Assembly (NCBI GenBank): GCA_016794525.1
Contig: JAEUJY010000012.1
Span: 1-64,000, forward strand
Reading direction: 5' to 3'
DNA length: 64,000 nt
Source: Myxococcales bacterium
GTDB taxonomy: Bacteria > Myxococcota_A > Polyangia > Haliangiales > Haliangiaceae
Shown here: positions 50,296 to 63,217 of the stretch, one piece after another
Position numbering within the stretch: position 1 is the first letter of the stretch
Layout: each line of letters opens with the position of its first letter
Translations under genes and position numbers: made by a program
Notes under the pieces: generated by a model
The model's input: the letters and a program-made list of their open reading frames with translations, nothing else
Told to the model about the DNA's origin: nothing
The model's database searches: none

Positions 50296-50841
50296 ATGTC
50301 CCGCTCGATGTTGTCCACGCTCGCCCTGGCCGCGACCCTGCTGGCCGGCGCCTGCACCGAAGACGCCGCGCCGACCACCGGCGCCAGCAGCCGGCTGGCG
50401 CCCGACGAACCCGCCGCGCGGCACCGCGGCCACCGCGATCGCGGCGACCGCCCCGCCCCCGCCGACCGCGCCGAGCTGGAGGCGCGGCGCGAGGCGCACC
50501 ACCAGGCGATGCTCGATCGCTTCGACGCCGACCACGACGGGGCGCTGTCGGCCGACGAGCGCGCCGCCGCGCACCTGGCGCGGGTGACCGAGCTGATCGC
50601 GAAGCTCGACACCGACGGCGACGGCGCGCTGTCGGCGACCGAGTTCGCGGCCCGGCCCGGCCCTGGCCGTCACCGCGGCCCCGACTTCGCGACGATCGAC
50701 GCCGATCACGACGGCGCGATCAGCGCGGCCGAGCTGGCCGCGGTGCGCCCGCCGGGGCCGCCGCCGGGTGGGCCGCCGGGCGGACCGCCCGATGGCGACG
50801 ACGATCGCCCGCCGCCGCCCGACGAGGCCGCGCCCGAGTGA
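50296..50841 (+). CDS. EF-hand lipoprotein of the efflux locus
   Basis: 181 residues with a lipoprotein-type signal (ATLLAGAC). A His/Arg/Asp-rich region (ARHRGHRDRGDRP) is followed by three EF-hand loops: DADHDGALSADE, DTDGDGALSATE and DADHDGAISAAE. The C-terminus is Pro/Gly/Asp-rich. The ribosome-binding site AAGGAGG is the strongest in the window. A periplasmic metal-binding protein next to a ZraSR-like pair recalls ZraP of enteric bacteria; here it may buffer or report a metal or envelope stress signal. That role is inference. Confidence 0.82.
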   Translation: MSRSMLSTLALAATLLAGACTEDAAPTTGASSRLAPDEPAARHRGHRDRGDRPAPADRAELEARREAHHQAMLDRFDADHDGALSADERAAAHLARVTELIAKLDTDGDGALSATEFAARPGPGRHRGPDFATIDADHDGAISAAELAAVRPPGPPPGGPPGGPPDGDDDRPPPPDEAAPE

Positions 50842-50856
50842 GCGCCGGCGGCGCGG

Positions 50857-52485
50857 TCAGGCCTTGCCGGCCAGGAGCGCGCGGCCGACCACCTTGAGCG
50901 CCAGGATCGGGCGCACGCCCTCGAAGATCGGCAGCACCAGCGCGTCGACGACGTAGCGGCTGATGGCGTACTCCTCGGCGTAGCCCCAGCCGCCGTGCAG
51001 CACCTGCCCGAGCTGGGTGATCTCGACCGCCGCGTCGCACGCGAACAGCTTGGCCTGGGCCGCCAGCGGCGCGGCGGCGCGCTCGTCGGCGTCCATCGCC
51101 AGCGCCGCCTCGTAGGTGATCGCGCGCGCGGCGGCCAGCCGGCACGCCATCCGGCCCAACTGGTACTGGGTCAGCGGGTAGTCGATGATCGGCTTGCCGA
51201 ACTGGCCACGCGCGACGACGTACTCGGCGGTCTTCTCGAGCGCAGCCTGGGCCACGCCGCACGCGCGCCCGCCGGTCTGCAGGCGGCCCGCGGCGAAGCC
51301 GGCCATCTGCAGGTAGAAGCCGCGGCCGAGACCGTCGCGCTCGCCGACGAGATTGGCGGCGGGGACGAACCAGTCGTCGAACGCCAGCGTGAACGAGTGC
51401 ATGCCGCGGTAGCCCGGGGTGCGATCGGCCTTGCCGGTGAGCTGGCCGCCGCCCGGCTGACGCGCGCTGAACTCGTGGCCGTCGAAGCGCGGCTTCTCGA
51501 CGATGAACAGGGACAGGCCCTTGGCGCCCTTGGCCGGATCGGGATCGGTGCGCGCCAGCACGGCGATCACGTCGGCGCGCCCGGCGAACGTGCACCACGC
51601 CTTGGCGCCGGTGATCGCGTAGCCGGCGACGCCGTCGACGGTGGCCGGGGTCGCGCGGCACGCGACCGCCGCGACGTCGGAGCCGACGTTGGGCTCGGTG
51701 ACCGAGATCGCGACCATGATCTCGCCGGCGGCGATCCGCGGCAGCCACGCGCGCTTCTGGGCGTCGGTGCCGCCGGCGAGCAACGCCTTGGCCAGGATCT
51801 CGGGGCGGGTGATGAGCGATCCGGCGCTGGCCAGCGACGCCCGCGACAGCTCCTCGGTGGTGAGGATCATCGCCAGGTTGCCCAGCTCGTGGCCCCCGAA
51901 CGCCTCGGGCACCGACAGCCCGAAGTAGCCGAGCTCGGCCATCGCCGCGATGAAGCGATCGGGCACCAGCTCGTCGGTGCGGTGGATGTGCTCGGCCTGC
52001 GGCGCCACCTCGCGGTCGGCGAACTGCCGCACGCTCGCGCGCACCTCGGCCAGCGTCGCGTCGAGCGGCCACGGGTTCTTGCCCTTCGACGCCGCGACCG
52101 CCTGGCCGATCGCGCGCACCGCGTCCTCGCGGCCCAGCCGCGCCAGCGCCGCGCGCTCGTCGGCGGTGTACGCCGGGTCGGGCAGGCCGAGCTCGCCGGC
52201 GATCGGGTCGAGGCGCTCGCGCGCGCTGCGCGCCAGCTCGGCGATCGCGACCTGCGCCGGGGCGACGAACGCCGCGTCGGCGCGCGGGTGCGCCGCCAGC
52301 GCGGTGAGCAGCGAGCGCGCGACCCGCGCGTCGGTCGCCGCCGACGCGACCTTCTCGACGACGACCTGGTGCTCGTCGATGCGCTCACCGCCGGCGGTGA
52401 GGGTGGTGGCGGCGGCGAGCGCCTGGGCGGCCAGGCGCTCGAGGGCCGCGGCGACGGTGCGGACGTCATCGGCAGGCGTGGACAT
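50857..52485 (-). CDS. Acyl-CoA dehydrogenase, probably (2S)-methylsuccinyl-CoA dehydrogenase
   Basis: 542 residues from the ATG at 52485. About 150 N-terminal helical residues precede the acyl-CoA dehydrogenase core (FADREVAPQAEHIHRTDELVP, GYFGLSVPEAFGG, ILTTEELSRASLASAGSLITR, VTEPNVGSDVA, GRACGVAQAALEKTAEYV, GGWGYAEEYAISRYVVDA). This extended architecture and length fit methylsuccinyl-CoA dehydrogenase of the ethylmalonyl-CoA pathway of acetate assimilation. A general acyl-CoA dehydrogenase with an N-terminal extension is the alternative. No other pathway genes are in the window. TAGGCT lies 7 nt before the ATG. Confidence 0.8.
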   Translation of the reverse strand: MSTPADDVRTVAAALERLAAQALAAATTLTAGGERIDEHQVVVEKVASAATDARVARSLLTALAAHPRADAAFVAPAQVAIAELARSARERLDPIAGELGLPDPAYTADERAALARLGREDAVRAIGQAVAASKGKNPWPLDATLAEVRASVRQFADREVAPQAEHIHRTDELVPDRFIAAMAELGYFGLSVPEAFGGHELGNLAMILTTEELSRASLASAGSLITRPEILAKALLAGGTDAQKRAWLPRIAAGEIMVAISVTEPNVGSDVAAVACRATPATVDGVAGYAITGAKAWCTFAGRADVIAVLARTDPDPAKGAKGLSLFIVEKPRFDGHEFSARQPGGGQLTGKADRTPGYRGMHSFTLAFDDWFVPAANLVGERDGLGRGFYLQMAGFAAGRLQTGGRACGVAQAALEKTAEYVVARGQFGKPIIDYPLTQYQLGRMACRLAAARAITYEAALAMDADERAAAPLAAQAKLFACDAAVEITQLGQVLHGGWGYAEEYAISRYVVDALVLPIFEGVRPILALKVVGRALLAGKA

Positions 52486-52492
52486 CGGCAGC

Positions 52493-52498
52493 AGCCTA
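52493..52498 (-). promoter_or_regulatory. -10-like hexamer TAGGCT, 7 nt from the dehydrogenase start
   Basis: TAGGCT then 7 nt then ATG; no clear ribosome-binding site fits between them. Confidence 0.35.
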
Positions 52499-52575
52499 CT
52501 CGTTCTGACGCAGCGTGACATCACGAAGCCGCGTCACCGGGGCGCGGCGAGGTGTCCGGGGATCGGGTAGCGTGA

Positions 52576-52590
52576 GGGTGGAGACCACCC
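52576..52590 (+). promoter_or_regulatory. Hairpin covering the ribosome-binding region of the DUF3060 gene
   Basis: GGGTGG-AGA-CCACCC ends directly at the ATG. The GGTGGAG part would be the Shine-Dalgarno, so folding would block initiation. TAGCGT at 52568 could be the -10. Confidence 0.45.
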
Positions 52591-52932
52591 ATGACCAAGC
52601 TCGCCTTCGCGTTCGCCCTGCTCGCCTCCGCCTCGATCGCCCGCGCCGACGCGCCCGAGCACGTGATCAACGACGCGGCCCAGACCGTCACCGTCGACTG
52701 CGGCGACGGCGGCAAGGTCGTCGTCAACGGCTCGAGCAACAACGTCACCGTGACCGGCGGCTGCGCCAAGGTGGCGGTCAACGGCAGCGCGAACAACGTC
52801 GCGATCGACGCCGCCGACAAGATCGCGGTCACCGGCAGCGGCAACCACGTGACCTACAAGAAGGGCTTCACCAAGAAGTCGCCCAAGGTCGCGCGCACCG
52901 GCGTCGGCAACAAGGTCAGCCGCGCGAAGTAG
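52591..52932 (+). CDS. DUF3060 small secreted protein
   Basis: 113 residues: signal peptide (FALLASASIARAD) followed by beta-helix-like repeats with the pattern VNGSSNNVTVTGG, VNGSANNVAIDAA, VTGSGNHVTYKKG. DUF3060 proteins are small exported beta repeats of unknown function in actinobacteria and myxobacteria. The 3' end overlaps the convergent phosphatase gene by 17 bases. Confidence 0.82.
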   Translation: MTKLAFAFALLASASIARADAPEHVINDAAQTVTVDCGDGGKVVVNGSSNNVTVTGGCAKVAVNGSANNVAIDAADKIAVTGSGNHVTYKKGFTKKSPKVARTGVGNKVSRAK

Positions 52933-53389
52933 GCGGCGGGAACGCGGCGAGGATGCCGCGGCAGGCTTCCAGGCAGACGTCGAAGACCTGGTCGAACGCG
53001 GCCTGATCGCCGTAGTACGGGTCGGGGACCTCGGCTTCGGGCGGCGCGGCCGGGTCGAAGCTGCGCGCCAGGCGGATGCGGTCGCGGAATTCAGGCGGTG
53101 CAAGATTGGTGAGGGCGCGTGCGACGGGAACGTCGACCGCGAGCACCAGATCGTAGCGAGCGAAGTCGGCGCGGGTGAACTGGCGGCCGAGGTGATCCAG
53201 CGTCACCCCACGACGACGCGCAGTTGCGACCGCGCGCGGGTCGGGCGGCTCGTCGACGTGCCAGCGCCCGGTGCCCGCGCTTTCGACCTCGATGTCGGTG
53301 CGCCGCGCTTCGCGCAACAGATGTCGGAGGATTCCCTCTGCCGTCGGTGACCGACAGATGTTGCCGAGGCAGACGAACACCAGGCGCAT
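52916..53389 (-). CDS. Low-molecular-weight protein-tyrosine phosphatase
   Basis: 157 residues from the ATG at 53387-53389. The catalytic P-loop is VCLGNICRSP (CX5RS) at residues 7-15, and the general-acid loop is VPDPYYGD near residue 120. The usual length of the family is 150-160. It removes phosphate from tyrosine (or Ser/Thr, arginine) of cytoplasmic proteins; with two Ser/Thr kinases in the window a regulatory role is possible, although the family also serves exopolysaccharide control. The gene is divergent to the Gly-rich lipoprotein. Confidence 0.93.
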   Translation of the reverse strand: MRLVFVCLGNICRSPTAEGILRHLLREARRTDIEVESAGTGRWHVDEPPDPRAVATARRRGVTLDHLGRQFTRADFARYDLVLAVDVPVARALTNLAPPEFRDRIRLARSFDPAAPPEAEVPDPYYGDQAAFDQVFDVCLEACRGILAAFPPPTSRG

Positions 53390-53432
53390 GGCGGACGAGC
53401 GCGATCGTGTACCATGGCCCCGAGAGGATCCG

Positions 53433-54785
53433 ATGCGGCACCTGCTGTCTCTGTGCATGTTCGGACTGGTCGCCGCGTGCTCGTTCACGCCCAACGGCGC
53501 GACCGGCGCGATCGACGCTCCGCCGGCGGACGGCGCCGAGGTCGACGGCGTGGTGGCCGACGCCAGCGACGACGCGACCGGCATCGACGCCGCGACGATC
53601 GACGCCGCGACGATCGACGCCGCGCTGCCCATCGACGCGGCGATCATCGACGCGCCCGACATCGACGCCCCGCCGCCGATCGACGCGGCGATCGACGCGC
53701 CGCCGATCGACGCCCCGCCGCCGGTGGTGATCGCGTACCTCACGCCCGCCGACGCCACCGTCGGGACCGGCGACCTGACGATCACGACCAACACGCTCAA
53801 CACCGACACGCTGGCGTTCACCGGCGCGATCACGCTGCCGAGCGGCGTCACGCTCACCTCCGGCACCCAGACCAGCGGCGGCGCGGTCGCCGTGCTCCAC
53901 GTCCGCAACCTGGTCGTGAGCGGCACGCTGTCGGTGCGCGGCAGCCGACCGCTGGCCATCGTCGCCGGCGGCACCGTCTCGATCAGCGGCACCATCGACG
54001 CCGGCGCCGAGAGCGCGCGGCCGGGCGGTGGCGGCTTCGGCGGTGGCATGGGGCCGACGCTCGGCACCGCCGGCGCCAGCAACGGCAGCAGCGACGCCGG
54101 CGGCGGCGGCGGCGGCCACGGCACCGCCGGCGAGCGCGGCGGCAACGTCGGCGGCGCGGCCTCGAGCGCCGTGAACGGCGGCGGCGGCGGCGCGGCGATC
54201 GGCCCCGGCATCCCGACCGAGCTGCGCGGCGGCTCGGGCGGCGGCGCCGGCCCTCGCACGTGCACCACGCCGGCCCGCGGCGGCGGCGGCGGCGGCGCGG
54301 TGTTCGTCTACGCCGCGACGTCGATCTCGATCACCGGCGCGATCAACGCCGGCGGCGGCGGCGGCTCCACCGGCGCCGGCTGCTCCGGGTCCAACGGCGG
54401 CAGCGGCGGCGGCGCCGGCGGCCAGATCGATCTGCAGGCGCCGGCGATCACCGGCGTCGGCATCCTCGCCGCGAACGGCGGCGGCGGCTCGGGCGCCGAG
54501 GGCGCGAACACCGGCAACGCCGGCAACCCCGGCCAGAACGGCGCCGCGGCGCTGAGCGGCGCCGCGGGCGGCACCGGCGGCACCGGCACGCCGACCGGCA
54601 CCACCGGCGGCACCGGCGGCTTCCTCGGCGTCGCGCCCACCACCGGCGGCGACCTCGCGGTCAACGGCAACACCGGCGGCGGCGGCGGCGGGGCCGGCGT
54701 GATCGTGCTGCGCTACCAGGGCAGCCTGCCGACGACCGACGCGGTCATGATCAGCCCGACGCCGGCACGGCGCACGACCTACTGA
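53433..54785 (+). CDS. Gly-rich beta-structured lipoprotein A, with IDA-repeat stalk
   Basis: 450 residues, ribosome-binding site AGAGGA. The lipobox LVAAC is followed by a stalk of ~70 residues made of short IDAA/IDAP units. Then comes a beta domain (TLTSGTQTSGGAVAVLHVRNLVVSGTLSVRG) and a very Gly-rich region in which conserved strands (SISITGAINAGGGGG, QIDLQAPAIT) alternate with Gly loops, a right-handed beta-helix-like pattern. The family has no named function; I expect a surface-exposed filament or matrix protein. A paralogue follows 49 bases downstream. Confidence 0.75.
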   Translation: MRHLLSLCMFGLVAACSFTPNGATGAIDAPPADGAEVDGVVADASDDATGIDAATIDAATIDAALPIDAAIIDAPDIDAPPPIDAAIDAPPIDAPPPVVIAYLTPADATVGTGDLTITTNTLNTDTLAFTGAITLPSGVTLTSGTQTSGGAVAVLHVRNLVVSGTLSVRGSRPLAIVAGGTVSISGTIDAGAESARPGGGGFGGGMGPTLGTAGASNGSSDAGGGGGGHGTAGERGGNVGGAASSAVNGGGGGAAIGPGIPTELRGGSGGGAGPRTCTTPARGGGGGGAVFVYAATSISITGAINAGGGGGSTGAGCSGSNGGSGGGAGGQIDLQAPAITGVGILAANGGGGSGAEGANTGNAGNPGQNGAAALSGAAGGTGGTGTPTGTTGGTGGFLGVAPTTGGDLAVNGNTGGGGGGAGVIVLRYQGSLPTTDAVMISPTPARRTTY

Positions 54786-54834
54786 CCCGGCGGCTGGTCG
54801 CCATCGCCTCCCCTCCCCGATCGCGAGTCCTTCG

Positions 54835-56001
54835 ATGTCGCCCCCCACGCTGTCGTTCGCCTGCGCGCTGGCCCTCGCGGGGTGCACCTTCGTCCCCAGC
54901 GGCGACGCGACGCGCAGCGACGACGCGCCCGGTGGCGACGGCGGCGCCCCGATCGACGCCGCGCCCGGCGTCGACGGGCCGCACGAGGACATCCACCACG
55001 TCGCGCTGGCGCAGGAGTACCTGGGCGACGCCGACGTCGAGATCACCGCGGCGGTCACCCTCGACACCACCGCGCTGGCGGTGACCGCGGGCAGCGCGCC
55101 GGGCTTCACGCTGATGCAGGCGCCGGCCGAGGGCGGCGGCCCCGAGCTCGCGATCGCCCACGTCCGCGATCTCCGCGTCACCGGCACCCTGCGCGTCGTC
55201 GGCGCCCGCCCGCTGGTGATCATCGCGCGCTCGATCTCGATCGACGGCGAGCTCGACGGCGGCGGCCACGGCGGCACCCCGGGGCCGGGCGGCGGCGGGC
55301 CCGGCGGCGGCGCGGGGCACGGCCAGGACGGCCAGCGTCACGGGACGTTCAACGACACCGGCGGCGGCGGCGGCGGCTTCGCGACCGCCGGCGCGATCGG
55401 CGGCAACGACGGCAACGGCGACGGCGGCGGCGGCGCGGCCTACGGCGACGCGATGCTGGCCGCGCTCGAGGGTGGCTCGGGCGGCGGCAGCGCCGACGGC
55501 GACTGCAGCGAAGGGCCGCCGGGCGCCGGCGGCGGCGCGGTGCAGCTCTACGCGACGGTGTCGATCGCGATCACCGGCAAGATCAACGCCGGCGGCGGCG
55601 GCGGCGGCGGCGGCCACGGCTGCGCGTTCCAGTACACCGCCGGGCGCGGCGGCGGCAGCGGCGGCGCGATCTACCTGCAGGCGCCGCAGGTCGTGCTCGA
55701 TGGGACGATCGCGGCCAACGGCGGCGGCGGCGGCGGCGGGGCCGACTTCAACGACGGCGGCGGCGGGCAGGACGGCGCGGTCGGCACCGCGCCGGCCAGC
55801 GGCGGCGACGCGGGCGGCGGCAACTACGGCGCGCGCGGCGGCGATGGCGGCACCGACGTCGCGCCGACCGCCGGCGGCGACAACGACGGCGACGGCAACG
55901 GCGGCGGTGGCGGCGGCGCCGCAGGACGCATCGTCATCCGCACCCGCAACGCGCAGCTGCTGGGCACGTCGAGCCCGACCGCCGCCGTCGCGCCGTATTG
56001 A
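54835..56001 (+). CDS. Gly-rich beta-structured lipoprotein B (paralogue of A)
   Basis: 388 residues with lipobox ALAGC. The order matches the preceding protein: short Asp/Gly stalk, beta domain with LAIAHVRDLRVTGTLRVVGARPL, then SIAITGKINAGGGGGGGG and IYLQAPQVVLDGTIAANGGGG. The stalk is shorter and lacks most IDA units. The tandem pair looks like an old duplication. Function unknown. Confidence 0.75.
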   Translation: MSPPTLSFACALALAGCTFVPSGDATRSDDAPGGDGGAPIDAAPGVDGPHEDIHHVALAQEYLGDADVEITAAVTLDTTALAVTAGSAPGFTLMQAPAEGGGPELAIAHVRDLRVTGTLRVVGARPLVIIARSISIDGELDGGGHGGTPGPGGGGPGGGAGHGQDGQRHGTFNDTGGGGGGFATAGAIGGNDGNGDGGGGAAYGDAMLAALEGGSGGGSADGDCSEGPPGAGGGAVQLYATVSIAITGKINAGGGGGGGGHGCAFQYTAGRGGGSGGAIYLQAPQVVLDGTIAANGGGGGGGADFNDGGGGQDGAVGTAPASGGDAGGGNYGARGGDGGTDVAPTAGGDNDGDGNGGGGGGAAGRIVIRTRNAQLLGTSSPTAAVAPY

Positions 56002-56023
56002 GGCGCCGCGCGGGTGGCGGCCG

Positions 56024-56569
56024 CTACTCGCGATCGAGCTCGCCGGTCCAGTACAGGTAGTCGCGCCACGCGTCGGGGACCGAGCGCAGGCTGACCCGGA
56101 TCGTCACCGCGGGCACCCAGTTTGGCTGCACCGGCAGCGCGCGCAGCTGCATGCCGGCCTGCCGCGGCGTGCGCCCGCCCTTGACCCGGTTGCACTCGTG
56201 GCAGCAGGTGACGATGTTGGTCCAGTCGGTGGCGCCGCCCTGCGAGCGCGGCACGACGTGGTCGTAGGTCAGCTCGCTGACCGACAGCCGCACCCCGCAG
56301 TACTGGCAGGTGTAGCCGTCGCGGGCGTAGATGTTGACCCGCGAGAACTTGACCGGCTTGTGGTGCCGGCGGAACGCGCGCAGGAGCCGCACCACCGCCG
56401 GGATCTTGATGACCACGGTCACCGAGCGCACGTCGTGGGCGTACTCCTCGACGACCTCGACCTTGCCCAGGAACAAGAGCGTGATCGCCCGCTGCCACGA
56501 GATGATCTTGATGGGCTCGTAGCTCTGCGACAGGAGGAGGGTTGCGGTATGGGCCGGCGCGGCCTCCAT
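56024..56569 (-). CDS. HNH endonuclease-domain protein
   Basis: 181 residues using the second ATG (56567-56569); the first ATG (56581) lies within a -10-like TATGTT whose end is 7 nt before this one. The HNH core is at the centre: YTCQYCG, LTYDHVVPRSQGG, TNIVTCCHECNRVKGG, with two CxxC pairs for structural zinc and the DHV metal site. This widely conserved stand-alone type (with SYEPIKIISWQRAITLLFLGKVEVVEEY at the front) is of unknown cellular role, perhaps DNA repair. Confidence 0.88.
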   Translation of the reverse strand: MEAAPAHTATLLLSQSYEPIKIISWQRAITLLFLGKVEVVEEYAHDVRSVTVVIKIPAVVRLLRAFRRHHKPVKFSRVNIYARDGYTCQYCGVRLSVSELTYDHVVPRSQGGATDWTNIVTCCHECNRVKGGRTPRQAGMQLRALPVQPNWVPAVTIRVSLRSVPDAWRDYLYWTGELDRE

Positions 56570-56629
56570 CCCCCCGAACATAGCATCCGCCTCGCGCCGG
56601 CGCTCCGCGCGGCACTACGCCGCGCCCCG

Positions 56630-56664
56630 GCAAACTTGAAAACGACTTTCAGTTTTGCTAGACC
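56630..56664 (+). promoter_or_regulatory. Fur-box-like palindrome over the feoAB promoter
   Basis: A 29-base imperfect palindrome at 56630-56658 has outer arms GCAAA/TTTGC and inner TGAAA/TTTCA. Its centre TTGAAAACGACTTTCAGT resembles the Fur consensus. It covers the -35 TTGAAA (56636) of a promoter with 17-base spacing to TAGACC (56659), which ends 7 nt before the feoA ATG. Binding of iron-loaded Fur would block transcription. Confidence 0.7.
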
Positions 56665-56671
56665 TCCGGCG

Positions 56672-56892
56672 ATGCTCACGCTGGCCGAGGTCGAACGCCA
56701 CGCCAAGGTCGCGATCGTCGCGGTCGACGGCGAGCGCGGCTTCCGGCGCCGGTTGCTCGAGCTCGGCCTGTGCCCGGGCACCGCGGTCGCGATCACCAAC
56801 ATCGCGCCGCTGGGAGATCCGCTCGAGATCGAGGTGCGCGGCGGGCGGCTGTCGATCCGCAAGGACGAGGCCGCGCAGATCCGCGTGCGGCG

Positions 56893-56896
<4 letters not shown>
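56672..56896 (+). CDS. feoA: Ferrous iron transport protein A
   Basis: 74 residues with the SH3-like FeoA pattern: MLTLAEVERHAKVAIVAV, RRRLLELGLCPGTAVAITNIAPLGDPLEIEVRGGRLSIRKDEA. FeoA is a small cytoplasmic partner of FeoB in Fe(II) uptake. It is first gene of the iron-regulated operon and overlaps feoB by 4 nt. There is no ribosome-binding site. Confidence 0.93.
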
Positions 56897-58989
<2,093 letters not shown>

Positions 58990-59044
58990 CGCTCGGCGTC
59001 GAGGTCAGAGAACTCCCGAGGCGGCGACCGCCCACCGCGCGCGG

Positions 59045-59075
59045 TTGGCATCGACCGGGGGCGCCGCGTTACAAT
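59045..59075 (+). promoter_or_regulatory. Promoter TTGGCA-19-TACAAT
   Basis: TACAAT at 59070-59075 lies 10 nt before the GTG start of the next gene; the -35 TTGGCA is at a long 19-base spacing. Predicted leader about 4 nt. Confidence 0.45.
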
Positions 59076-59085
59076 CTCCCGCGGG

Positions 59086-60258
59086 GTGTCTGACGTCGCG
59101 GAGAACACTGCGCTCGCCGAGTTGCTCGGCGCGATCGCCGATCGGCGGATCCGGCGCAAGGTCCAGAAGCTGCTGCAGCTCGGCGAGGAGGCGGTGCGCG
59201 CGCTGGGCGAGCTCGACGCCGCGCTGTACGTCCGCGAGGACGGCGAGGCGCAGATCCAGATCGTCGCCGACGCGGTGCTGAGCCACTTCCGCCGGCTGCT
59301 GGAGATGCTCGGCGTGCTGCGGCAAGAGGACGCACCGGCCGAGCCCGCGGCGGCGGCGCGGCCGTCGTCGCCGCGCATCCTCGCGGTGCGCACGATGAGC
59401 GACGAGCAGAAGTGGCGATCGCTGGTCCGCGAGATCGACACGCTGCAGTACGGCCTGAGCTCGGAGCTGCGCGAGTTCGATCGGCGGTTCTCCGACGCGC
59501 TGTCGCACGATCGGCAGGAGCAGGCGCTGGTCGATCTCAACGACGCGACGACCGCGCTGATGGACGGCGTCTTCGCGGTGATGGCGACGGTCTACGAGTG
59601 CTTCCTCGGGCACGCCGAGCCCGAGCGCATGATCCCCGGCCACCGCGACACGCTGGGCAAGGGCCTGGCGGTGCGGCGCGCGGTCGCCGAGCTACGCCGC
59701 ACCGTCCGCACCTTCAACCGCGCGATCCAGGACCGCGCGACCCCGCCGGCGGAGGCCGAGTCGAACTACCGCGGCGTCGTCGCGGCGATGGTCGACTTCA
59801 TCGAGCGCGACGTCTTCTTCTACCTGCGCTCCGACACCCGGAAGGAGTTCGCCAACTTCCGCGAGGTGCTGGAGCCCGGCGACGCCGCGCGCAACCGCCT
59901 CGACTGCGAGGGCTTCGACAAGTACCTCGACTCGCTGGCGTTCCTGTCGCAGCGCGGCGTGCTGATCAAGCACGACACCGACCTCAAGGCGAAGATCGCC
60001 GCCGAGCTCGGCCGCGCCGTGACCTACGCGGCGGTGCTGCCCGAGCTGGTGTGCGACGTGTTCCAGGAGTCGTTCGTGAAGGCCGAGCGCCTGTTCGGCC
60101 TGAGCGATCAGATCGACACGATCGTCGAGCAGTGGACGCTGCTGCCGCCCGCCGCCCGCACCGACGTCGACGCGATCGTGCCGCTGGCGCGCGCGCTGCT
60201 CGAGCTGGTTCGCCCGCCGCCCGCCGCGGCGCCGCCGACCAGCGGCGACTTCTTCTGA
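59086..60258 (+). CDS. Hypothetical cytoplasmic helical protein
   Basis: 390 residues from GTG, not recognised. It is almost entirely predicted helix, with no signal or membrane segment, and has a Pro/Ala linker at ~85-97 and a Pro-rich tail ending GDFF. Conserved-looking parts include [51 protein letters not shown] and [21 protein letters not shown]. It is a single gene converging on a Ser/Thr kinase, which might suggest a shared pathway, though only by position. Confidence 0.7.
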   Translation: MSDVAENTALAELLGAIADRRIRRKVQKLLQLGEEAVRALGELDAALYVREDGEAQIQIVADAVLSHFRRLLEMLGVLRQEDAPAEPAAAARPSSPRILAVRTMSDEQKWRSLVREIDTLQYGLSSELREFDRRFSDALSHDRQEQALVDLNDATTALMDGVFAVMATVYECFLGHAEPERMIPGHRDTLGKGLAVRRAVAELRRTVRTFNRAIQDRATPPAEAESNYRGVVAAMVDFIERDVFFYLRSDTRKEFANFREVLEPGDAARNRLDCEGFDKYLDSLAFLSQRGVLIKHDTDLKAKIAAELGRAVTYAAVLPELVCDVFQESFVKAERLFGLSDQIDTIVEQWTLLPPAARTDVDAIVPLARALLELVRPPPAAAPPTSGDFF

Positions 60259-60276
60259 ACGCCGTCCCTGGGAGCG

Positions 60277-62253
<1,977 letters not shown>

Positions 62254-62267
62254 CCGACGACGATAGC

Positions 62268-63176
62268 CTAGGGCTCGGGGATCGACAGCACCACCGGCAG
62301 GTGATCGCTGACGTTCGCGAGGTAGCCCGGGAACTGGACGTCCAGCGGCGGGATCACCGCCGCGCGATCGCCGGCCAGGCCGTCGAGGGCGACGCTGGTG
62401 AGGATGTGGTCGATCACCTTGCCCGACGGGATGAAGCTGGCGGCGCCGCCGCTGGCCGCCGCGGCGGTGCGCATCCGGTAGGCGTCGGGGGCCAGGAGCG
62501 GGGTCAGGACCTGAGAGCCGTCGGTCAGCGCCTCGTTGTAGTCGCCCATCACCACGAACTCGGGGTCGCCGGCGCCGGCGAGGTGGCTGCGCAGGTAGCC
62601 GTCGAGCGTGCGCGCCGCGGCGGCCCGGCGATCGGCGTCGGCGGCGTCGGCGCCGGCCTTGAGGTGCACGCCGATCACGTCGACGGTCAGCGCGCCGACG
62701 GTCACCGGCACCCGGAACGGCGGCCGGGGGAAGCCGTAGCTGTCGGTGACGAACAGGAGCTCCGGCGTGCCGACCGTGACCAGGCCGCGGCGGTAGATGA
62801 GGCCGATCTTCTGGTACGAGGTCGGCGTGTAGGCGTGGGTCGACAGCACCGCGTCGTACGCCGGCAGCCGGTCGAGCAGCTCACGCCACGCCGCCAGGCT
62901 GGCGATCTCCTCGACGACGATCACGTCGAGATCGAGGCTGGTGATCAGATCGGCGACGTAGGCCGGCGTGCGTGACGTCGCCGGGAAGTTCTCGATGTTC
63001 CAGCACGCCAGGTCGAGCGTCGTCGCCGAGCCGACCGCGGGCACGACGTCGACGCGCGGCGGCGGGTAGGCGTCGGTCGCGACCGCGTCGATCGCCGCGT
63101 CGGGCGTCGCCGCGCCGCCGTCGACCAGATCGCACGCCGCCAGCGTGGCCAGGATCACGGCGGCGACGGCGCGCAT
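62268..63176 (-). CDS. Endonuclease/exonuclease/phosphatase-family lipoprotein
   Basis: 302 residues from the ATG at 63176 (a GTG at 63191 is possible); lipobox ATLAAC, then an Asp/Ala stalk. The EEP fold is complete in outline: [45 protein letters not shown], giving the metal-binding Asn/Glu and the catalytic Asp/His pairs. Such envelope proteins can be extracellular DNases or phosphatases; the substrate is not shown. It lies 14 bases upstream of the kinase gene on the same strand. Confidence 0.85.
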   Translation of the reverse strand: MRAVAAVILATLAACDLVDGGAATPDAAIDAVATDAYPPPRVDVVPAVGSATTLDLACWNIENFPATSRTPAYVADLITSLDLDVIVVEEIASLAAWRELLDRLPAYDAVLSTHAYTPTSYQKIGLIYRRGLVTVGTPELLFVTDSYGFPRPPFRVPVTVGALTVDVIGVHLKAGADAADADRRAAAARTLDGYLRSHLAGAGDPEFVVMGDYNEALTDGSQVLTPLLAPDAYRMRTAAAASGGAASFIPSGKVIDHILTSVALDGLAGDRAAVIPPLDVQFPGYLANVSDHLPVVLSIPEP

Positions 63177-63217
63177 CCCTCCGCGTACCACGGCGGCCGC
63201 CGGACGTCAGCCGACGT

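Noticed and set aside
53900..55950. GGCGGCGGC tracts as a mobile or structural DNA repeat
   Set aside because: They follow codon phase and encode poly-Gly loops of two lipoproteins.
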